Shown here: piece after piece, positions 14,301 to 24,300 of the stretch
Position numbering within the stretch: position 1 is the first letter of the stretch
Layout: each line of letters opens with the position of its first letter
Assembly: GCA_032622095.1 (NCBI GenBank)
Contig: CP136065.1
Span: 155,131,577 to 155,195,576 of the forward strand
Length of the DNA: 64,000 bases
Origin: Siphonodentalium dalli
Taxonomy: Eukaryota > Mollusca > Scaphopoda > Gadilida > Siphonodentaliidae
Reading direction: 5' to 3'
Notes under the pieces: generated by a model
Database searches by the model: none
The model's input: only the letters and a program-made list of their open reading frames with translations
What the model was told of the DNA's origin: nothing
Position numbers and translations under genes: made by a program

Positions 14301-15339
14301 TCAAGATGGGGAACTCCCTGACATGACCTCTCTACCGATTAATATGTCGTTGAGTTATTGTGGAAAGCAATAGCAACACATGGTACACATGTATAACCAA
14401 CACAGTAACATACAGTCACTCCATATATACACATAAACACCACACAAATGACAAGATAGTCACTGACTCTGTGTACACATACACCTGACCCATGACCATA
14501 TAGTCACTCCCTGTGTACCTATTCACCACTTTCATGACCATAAGTCAATCCTTGTACACCTATTCATCTCACCATTGGCCATACGGTCAATCCCCGTATA
14601 CCTATTCGCCATATACACCCCATCCATGACCATATATAGTCACTCCACGTATACATATGCAATGCATCTCACCATTGGCCATATAGTCACTCGCTTGATA
14701 TACGTACCCCGCACCCATGAAACTATATATCCACACTTGTGTATACATGTACACCCCACACATGCCCATACAGCCATGAGTCATCATGCAGGCACACTAG
14801 GTATATTCATACACTTGACCCATGCCCATATAGTCACCCATGTGTCCCTACGTCACTCACTGTATACATGTTCACCAAACCCATGGCAAAATAGCCATGC
14901 AAGATATACATATGCGGTACCCCCAACCATGACCATAGAATCACTCCAGGTAAACACATGCACCTCACTAATGGCGATATAGCCACTCACTTTATGCACA
15001 TATCTCTCCATAACCTTCCAGCCACACTTATGTATAACCATACACCCTACATATGACCATACAGCCATGCAGGCACATCAGGTATACTCCTACAACTTAC
15101 CCATGGCCATATAGTCACTCTCTGTATACCTATTCACCACATTCATGATCATAGAGTCACTCCTTGTATATCTGTTCACCTCACCATTGGCCATGCAGTC
15201 ACTCCATGAAAACATTCACCTCACTATTGGCCATAGAGTCACTCACTGTATATATATTGCCACGTCAATAGTCATATAGCCACTCGGTGTATGCATATAC
15301 ATCCACTCATGACCATCCACACACTCGCCAATGACCATA

Positions 15340-15399
<60 letters not shown>

Positions 15400-18300
15400 A
15401 CACATATGACCATGTAGGTTCTTACGTTATTTACATACATGTAAACCACAGCAATGCCCAGTGAGCCACATTGTATACACCTGTACTGGGTAATCATAGC
15501 CATACAGTCACTCCCTGTGTATATATATTCACCCCACACATGACCATACTCTCACTCCTTCGAGTCCTTGCATACATATACATCTCACCATAGCCACCCC
15601 ATTCGTGACCATATAGCTAATCATGTACACCTATGCACATCATTCATGACCATAAAATAACTCCCTTTATACATATTCACCTCACCTATGACCACACGGT
15701 AACTCCCTGGTTGCCATATTGACATCCAGTCTGTATCATGTTGATCAATGTTTATCCTAATAGGCCAGAATAGCCACACATTATGATTCATTTCAGTTCC
15801 ATTTCAAAGTTCTGCCCATTTATTAAAAAAATATAGCCAGTATCCAAAAAAAGGTTTTCGGGAAAAAAAACAAATAAGGCAACTTTAAAATTAATTTGTT
15901 ATACCCCATAAGGAAATGGGACAACCAGAATAGAACATTTAGTTGTCAGTTGATTAGCTAACATGTAAAATAACCAAGTGAGTCACAATTTGCTACATTT
16001 TTGGAAACTCAGAGAATAATGTTCGAGATATATGTAAAAAATGGTTGCCATTTTGAGTAATTTAGTTTATAAACACATTAGTGTGACACATTTAAGGTAG
16101 ATCAAAACAATAAACATCTATTTATGTCAAGTTTGTGAGAGAAAAATCCAATATTTCTAGTAATGTCAGTGGTGACAATAGTAAAAATTAACTAAGGTGC
16201 ATCAGACATGTTAGTGTTCAATGTATAGAAAGCAGAATATCCATTTTTATACATCAACCACAACTTGTAAGCGATTGCCGGACACCCTGGGTCAATATCA
16301 ACCATTTCCACATTTTGGCAGCCAAATATACAGAAAATGCAGTTGTTTGGTTCCATTCCTTCACGGGTAATAATTACCTTTTATCGTTGTTCCAAAAAGG
16401 AAAAAAACACTACTGGAAGTTGCTGGAAAGACCATCAAGATATATGAGGGTATCACCCCCCCCCCTTTTCGGTACGCGGGATTCAGGGTGTTTTGAAGCC
16501 GTACGCGGGATTCATACCCCCGAATTAACTGGTATTCGGGTTCAAGCAAAACATCTTGGACGCAGGTTTTGATGGCGCAAAATAATATGTTGTGCTAGTT
16601 ATATGTATGAATGAGTGGGTAGAATAGCTTCTTGGGCATATTCGACCACCATGCCATCATAAACAGAGACGTGGCGACAGGGGGGGGGTCTCACCCCCCC
16701 CCAACTTTGGTCAAAATTTTCAACAGTTGGAAATTTCATACCTGCCAAAACATTAGTTGGAAATTTCACACCTATAATAGGTTGAAATGTTCTTGTAGTT
16801 TGATTTTCAAAAAATTTATTGGGGGGGGGGGGGGATTAATTGTTTTTGGATCAATATTTGCATATTTTCCTATTTTTTGTCAAAATTTTGGACTGAAATG
16901 GTCATCAGTTGGAAATTTCCAACCTCAGGAGGGTGACAGGTTGGAAATTTCCAACACTTGGAAATCTTGTGTCCTGATCCCTCCCCCGTGGCCTGTCAAA
17001 AAATGCTAGTTAATTTAAGAAAACAATATTATCATACATTTGGTCAACATTGGCATTGGAATTGTCATCAGTTGTAAATTTTCCAACCTAAGTGGTGTGT
17101 CACGTTTGAAATTTCCAACTCTAAGAATGCTTGACGCTAGTCTAGATGCTAGGATTTTGCGATTTTCTTGTTCAGATTAAAAACAATTCCCACACCGGGC
17201 CGAACCATGGTCGGCCCGGTGTGTCATTGTCTCTCCCCTGTGGCCAATACAAAAATGCTAATAATTTTAACAATATTTTACTACATTTGATCAAACTTGT
17301 GGTCATCAGTTGGAGAATTTTCCAACCTGAGGCGGAGTATGAGGTTTGAAATTTCCAACACTATAGGAAAGCTTTAGTTGAGGCCAGTCTGGATGTTAGG
17401 ATTTGTGATTTTCTTGTTCAAATTTCAAAATTTTCTCACACCGGCCGAACAACGATGGTCAGCTCGGTGTGTCGTGGTCTCTTGCCCATATAGCCGTGTG
17501 CATTTGTATGGAGTTAGACCACTAGATGTTAGGATTTATGCAATGTTTCAGGTTAAAATATCTGAATGTTCTCATACCGGGAATATAGAACCATGGTTTA
17601 TGAAGATATAGGATATATATAGGCCTAAACACTGAGGTGGAAGGGGGTGTGCAAATGGAATTATGCAAAACTTGTGTTCGGTCTGATTCTGACTCAAGAG
17701 GGGGGGGGGGGGGTGCAGTTGGAAATTCCAAAGGTGGACACACCCCAACGGAAACCCTCTAGCCACACCACTGATCATAAAGTATCATTAATGGTATCAC
17801 AACGGCCTCATAACGCGACCGGCATCATAATGTGTCTATGTAACTTCTGCTTGTATCTGTCTGATATTAAAACAGTCAATTTGTATGTCATTTATCGCAT
17901 ATTATTTCTTAACATGTATTCAGGATTCACCCCCCCAAAATTAACTCGTATTCAGGATTCACCCCCAAAATTAACTCGTATTCGGGATTCAGGGGGGAGG
18001 GGTGATACCCTCATATATGGAAGTCATGGCCTATTTAGGAATGAATTGGGTTTTGGACAGTGACACGGTTAATACAATCAAGAAGTTAACATGTGCCTTA
18101 TACATGTATGGTCCACATTCGAGAAAAGTGAATTAAGCTAGGTGGGTAAAGTTCCAGAAGAAGTTCGAGAATCAGCAAAAGGTAGTTGATCTATCTGCAT
18201 TTTCACCATGTGAGGAATCTTTAATTCTACCACTCAAAACGAGCCAACATGATAGCAAAACAGTGGATACTTGCAACCGTTGCCAAATCAACCACTCCCG

Positions 18301-21300
18301 GTGTAGCACTTCATGGGTGGACGGCCGATAGGCAGCCTGAGTTGTTTGAACCATTCTTCCCGTAAGATGTTGCACATACATTCTATTGACTGATACCATC
18401 ACATTTGATGAAATTGACAATGCAGATGAGATTGCATAATCCGTGGAATTTATGATATGAATTATATCCACTTAAGCATGAACAACCTTTCGAGTTTAGT
18501 ATAGCATAAAATTGAGAGCATTGAGAACACTATCTTGTGGTAGGGTTAAGTTTTAATTTATTTCTTAATTCTGGTCTGGTACATGATTATAGCATTTCAT
18601 GTTTGATATTGGGGAAGAATTCATGCTTATTGTGGTGCATGTTGTGCAGCTCTATCCATAAAACTGACAAAGTCATGCGAATTTTTCAGAAATTTTTTAC
18701 TTAAAAATAATCCAAATTTTAGCTAATTTACCCCAAACAAATCAAAAATTTAAACAAAAATAGACTCCACCAAAACATAAACCTCCTCAAATACATGTTA
18801 ATTCCATTATATATGATAAGACTTTGAATTGGTTAACAAAACGGAACGAAAACGGGCTATTCTGACTTGACAAGTATTTTCAGATAGAATATCCGTTTTA
18901 AGGGGGTGGATTAAGTTTTTGGAAATATCTCGGCTTTTTGGATATCATTGCTTGTGATGTTGATATTATTAAATCAGGTATATAATATGAAATTTGTGAT
19001 GCACCACTGAGAGCTTTATACTAAAAAATGAAAATTTTATAGGAAATCTTCTGGAAACTTTTTTGAAAAAGCACTGCAATTTATGCATTTTTTTGGGGCA
19101 TTTTCGTGAATTTTTCACAAAATTTGTTGGATAATATAACGTTTTGCACATCATAAATGTTAAGCAACCCAGATAGAATAAATATTTATATTCAAGTATA
19201 TTTTATTCAACAGTTGTCTTATTTTATTGGTTTTCTTCATTATACTGAAATTTGCAGGTCAAAATCAACAAAAAGGAAAAAAAATAATATTTGTTTCACA
19301 TGTTCCGCCCTGGATACCTCAGTGTTTTGGAACCCCCATGGGACAAGGATAATTGGAGATAGCGTCAAAATTTCTACCCTTTCGTGTGACACTACCCTCA
19401 TCTGGGGGCCGGTCTAAAGGGACACGCTGGTAACCGTTCACACACTCGAGTTATGATCAATATTATCGCCTGTTTCAACAATTGACTCCGTAATTCCATT
19501 TTGGATTGTTTGACATAATCGCTGAACTATTATATGGATATGTGTGGGGACGTATGTCTTTTGAGGGTTTCCGCTGACGGACGATGTCCATGGATTTCCA
19601 ACTGTACCCCCTTCTTGAACCGGGCCAAAGATCCAAGACACATAATTTAATTTGCACACCTCCCATCGTCTTTGAATTTCCCATCTGATACCTCACATGC
19701 CTTGAATTTAGACTGGACACCGGGCGGGAGGGGCCTAGAAGAAATCCAAACCAATATTTTGACCGAAGTAGGAAGAAATGCAAATGTTGGTCTATAACTA
19801 ATTCCACATACATTAATGGTTGAAAAATCAGACTATCAGAACAATTTCAAACCATTGTTGGTGTAAAATTTCCAACTAATATTGTATCCAACTGGTGAAA
19901 TCTTTGACCATAGTTGGCGGGGGTCTCATGTCCCCACATGCACCCATGTAAGTTCGGTAACGTGATATACACCACAGCCCCATGAATCAAGCAACATTCT
20001 CTTGAAAACTTCATATGGGGGTCTCAATGGGGGTGGGGTTATCCGATTTGCCACAAAACCATAATAACTTTTGTCACCCCACATATGCATGCACTATGCA
20101 ATTATAACATTTCCAAATAACGTGACCACTTTCTCAAGATGGTATATATGTTTAAATTGTTCTTTTTTGTGTTACCAGATCCGGGTTCAGATCTAAAGCA
20201 CCCCTAAAATGGCCTAAATTACTATTTCTTTGGCTTCGGGGGGGGGGGTAAAAATATTTTATTCGAGTCGAGGTACCCACCCTTCAAAGCTCAGAGTGAT
20301 CAGATATCGTTTTTTGAAATGTGTAATTTATAAGATATTATGAGAGTTGTCCATCTTACACCCGCAATGTGTCCGTAATTTGTCCGTTTGAAACGTGGAA
20401 GTGGCTCACATCTCCAAAAAAATACACATTTCAAAAATCGATATCTGATCACTCTGAGCTTTGAAGGGTGGGTTCTTCGACTCGAATCAAATATGTTTTA
20501 CCTCCGAAGCTAAAGAAATAGTAATTTAGGGGTGCTTAATCGGATTGAGTACCTTTAACTGAACATTTCACACCCACCAGCAGGAATCCTCTTCATTTCT
20601 ACCATATGTAACACTTGTTTGCCTATATGTCCTCAAAACCACGAATAGTAAATAGACATTTTCAGTGTATATTTTTAAAACTGGGTTGGTTTAAGCATAT
20701 TTATTGAAACAAAACTTATCATACAGGGATCGGAACACAAGTTATACCAACTAGACTAAGCGTAGTCCATCTCCAAACAATATTTACACAAATGTTTACA
20801 ACCTAGATAAAAGAACTAAGAGAATATAATGTACATGTTCTAAGAATTTTGTGAATACTGATGATTCGTGATTGTGATTTGTGATCACCGGTCCCATGGT
20901 CCTCTCTGGCATGCCATTTTATCGCAAGAATAAATCATAAACATGTATTTTAGGAAATATTAATAGTTATATGTGGAACTGCAAACATTTTACTTATCAT
21001 TTCGTTATCACTGGTAAAATTTACATTTTATTCGCATGTTGCCGTTCATATTCTGAAACCACGAGACTTTCTGTGAGGAAATTAAATGCCTGACAAAATA
21101 TCTCATTATATCTACCAAACTGCCAGTGTATGAATGTGCACTAAGGTATATATTATACTGCATGACCCCTTTTAAATAGAAACTTAGAAAGCAATAATTT
21201 CTTGTTATGAAATTCAAATCACATTTCGTTTTAAGGAAGGAGAGAATTACTCAAAAGAGAATAGATATCAGAAAATGAAATTCTTCGAAACTTCAGGCAT

Positions 21301-24300
21301 CACGTCTGAAAACGTTGAAAGGATGTTCAAAATTATAGGTAAGATATTTTAAATGTGTTGTTTCACTGGTGCAATGATTGGGTGATCATTCTACTCTATA
21401 CTTTAAATATCTGACGCATGGAAGAATCCATAGAACACCTAATATAGTAAGTCCCCCTAATACATTGGCACATTTCTATGGGAGGCCACATTCACATTTA
21501 TTAATAATTGAGCTTCAACGCAATTCAATTGCGCTTCACTATAATTCAATTGCGCTTCAGTTCAATTGAAAATTAATTGCGCTGAAGCGCAATTAATTAT
21601 ATATATGGCTAAACCCCCAGTTATTTAATGAATACATCCAATACAAAATTAATTGCGCTAAAGCGCAGTTCAATTGCACTGACGCGCAATTATTTTCCTA
21701 TATATGGGAACCCCCAGTTAATTAATGGAATAACCTATCTATTCAGGGGTGTAAGCTTGTAACAACAATTGCGCTTCAGCGCAATTCATATGAATCAAGC
21801 TGAATTGTGCTTCAGCGCAATTGGATTGCGAATCAGCGCAATTGGATTGCGCTTCAGCGCAATTGAATTGTGCTTCAGCGCAATTATTAATAAATGTGAA
21901 TTTGGTCTCCCATACATTTCTCGCTAAAGATAGTCCATTGTATGTAAATTAGTATTATTTTCACCTTTGATGGTCAAGTTACCCATGTGTACCAATTTTC
22001 AGCCCTCATTTTCCAACGGCTGGTCGCATACAGCCGGAAAGACAGACGAACGAACAATTAATTACCAATGTTATTAGTATATATACAGAAATTAGCATTT
22101 GAATCATGCAACACAAACGTTATAATCTTGCTGGCGTTTGTAATTTGACAGTGATAATGTGCAGGCATTGGAGCGCAACACAAGCTGCATGACATCAAGC
22201 ACATGGTGGATTAGTTTTCAGATAAAGTATACATCTGCATACATCTGCCAAATTTCAATACAATGGAACACACACAAAACCCGGGAGCTAATAGTTTTGA
22301 TAATTACTTTTAAATGGCTACTGTACACTAAATCGGGCCATTTTTGTCACCATCTCATTCAAGTGATTATATGCACAATTAAATGAATTTGAGCCATGGA
22401 TGAGTGCTAAATACACTGATTTACCGCATGAACAACAAAAAACAACATGATAATTATAATGAAAATGAATTTATGACTAGATGTTGTGTGCATCGCCCAT
22501 GGTGCACAGGGGTGTATTTTGCACTAATCCATGGCCCAAATTCACTCATTTGCTGCATATATTATGTTGAGTATAAACGGAGATGGTCCCATAAATGGCC
22601 GGATTTAGTCTATAATGCCCCTTTAAAAGTCAACGATAATCATATCAAATTTACTTCTCCAGAATTCCTATCAGATCTTATTTCTCGCCGACGACTCGGG
22701 GCTTTCTCAAGTCGACGTAATGAAGGTGTTTCCAATTAATGAAGGCAAGCCTGGTGTAGTAAATGCTTGTGAGCATCGTATTCTGTGTCGTAAAAGAACT
22801 GACGACATAGATGAAATGTTGCAAGAATTACATTGGCTACCTGTGACAGATAGGATTATTTATAAACTTGTTACATATGCATATCAAGCAACCCATGACT
22901 CAAAAGCTCTTCCAGCATACTTCAGTGATATCCTTGTTCCGTATGTCCCACATCGATCACTTCGTTCAGAGGACAAACTTCTTTTGACACCATCTGGTGC
23001 TAATTTGATCACGGTTGGCTACCGATCTTTCAAAGTAACATGCGTAAATGCATGGAATCCTCTGCCATTGAACATAAAAGAGTCACCATCTCTTGACGAC
23101 TTTAAAAAGTCATTGAAAACTTACTTGTTTGCGCGGCGTTTCAGAAAGTGACTTTGATATTGTGTATATTTATATTTCATGTTTATGGTTATGTCAAGCG
23201 CGTAGGGCCCACTTATTGGGGATAAGCGCTATACAATTATTATTATTATTACTATTTTGTTGTATATATATAAACAACACGATTCGAACAAATAATCAGA
23301 AAATGAGTAATTTTAATTGCATTCAAGATATCGCTTATATTGTCTACTATATATTTTGAGAACTACGGAATATATATATCTGTATATTCTTTATGGACTC
23401 GAAACGGCTCGATCGATTGAGCCCAAACTTGCTATCTAAGGGTAAAAACCCACGGGCTTCTGAGAACGTCCGAGCACTCCTTCACCCTTCCCCGTGACGC
23501 CGTCCTTGGAATTGAGGGGTTAATCGCATGATAATTAATGAGCGTTTGTATATGACGTGTCTCTATTAAAGAGCGTGTGTTTACAATATCAACGCAACGT
23601 TATCGCTCGAAATTTAGCATCGAATTTTTTTTATTTCTTCCATCTAAAACATAACTACGTGTTGGACTCTGTCAGTTTAAGAATATATAAGTATTACACA
23701 CAGACACACCAAGTCTCAGCTTAAAATTTGGAAAAATAAGAGTTTTATCGACATAAATCGATTTGAATGGGAAATCCTATGTTAAAATTTAGCATCGAAA
23801 AAATATAATTTCTTCCATCTAAAACATAATTACCTGTTGTCATTTTAAGAATATATAAGTTTATTACACACATAGTCGTGATTTATAAGGATTTCTTGGT
23901 GAATTAAAAGTGATAATGTCACACCTGTGAATTATGTCATCGGTGAGAGCACGCGATTTTTGACAGTTCCGATCTAAGCCGGAACTATTTTCACTTTCTA
24001 CAGCTCAAACATGGTTGAAGTTGAACAGAAACGAACTGTCAACGATGATGCAGTTATCATGTAGAAGCAGTTAATAAACCGGTAAAATGAAGAAGAATCT
24101 TATCTACTATCGACATAAATCGATTTGAATGAGAAATCCTATGTTAATAAATTTTAGAGCCCTGCGAGTGTTTTCTGAGCGGATATATATTGGGCACCAG
24201 GGTCCACATTTGTTCAGTTCTACCTGATAACTTTTGCTTTTGGAAACTGGGGATAAGTAATTCCGTACTTAGGGCTTCCAAGGGACGGGAGAGATTTTCG

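Larger units (their letters stand above)
12811..19414. mobile_element. 6.6 kb giant foldback element with TA flanks
   Basis: Both outer ends read inward as GACCGGCCCCAGATGAGGG (12811 on +, 19414 on -) and are flanked by TA (12809-12810 and 19415-19416). The ends open arms over 1.4 kb long (12811 to about 14240; 19414 to about 16260, minus a nested insertion). The arms are clearly homologous but diverged, with indels such as an extra ~70 bp in the right arm near 19310-19380. The loop is a minisatellite. No transposase is visible. It could be a non-autonomous foldback transposon or two repeat copies in inverted orientation; matching ends and TA flanks favour one element. Confidence 0.6.
16260..19414 (-). 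repeat. Right arm of giant foldback (interrupted)
   Basis: Reverse-complement match to 12811-14240. The arm is split: 16260-16442 and 18016-19414 are continuous in the left arm (CTTCCATATATTTTGATCG near 14090). The 1573 bp between is therefore an insertion. Confidence 0.7.

Noticed and set aside
14575-15539. ORFs on both strands in the minisatellite
   Set aside because: They follow from the repeat unit lacking stops; composition is repeat-driven with no domain.
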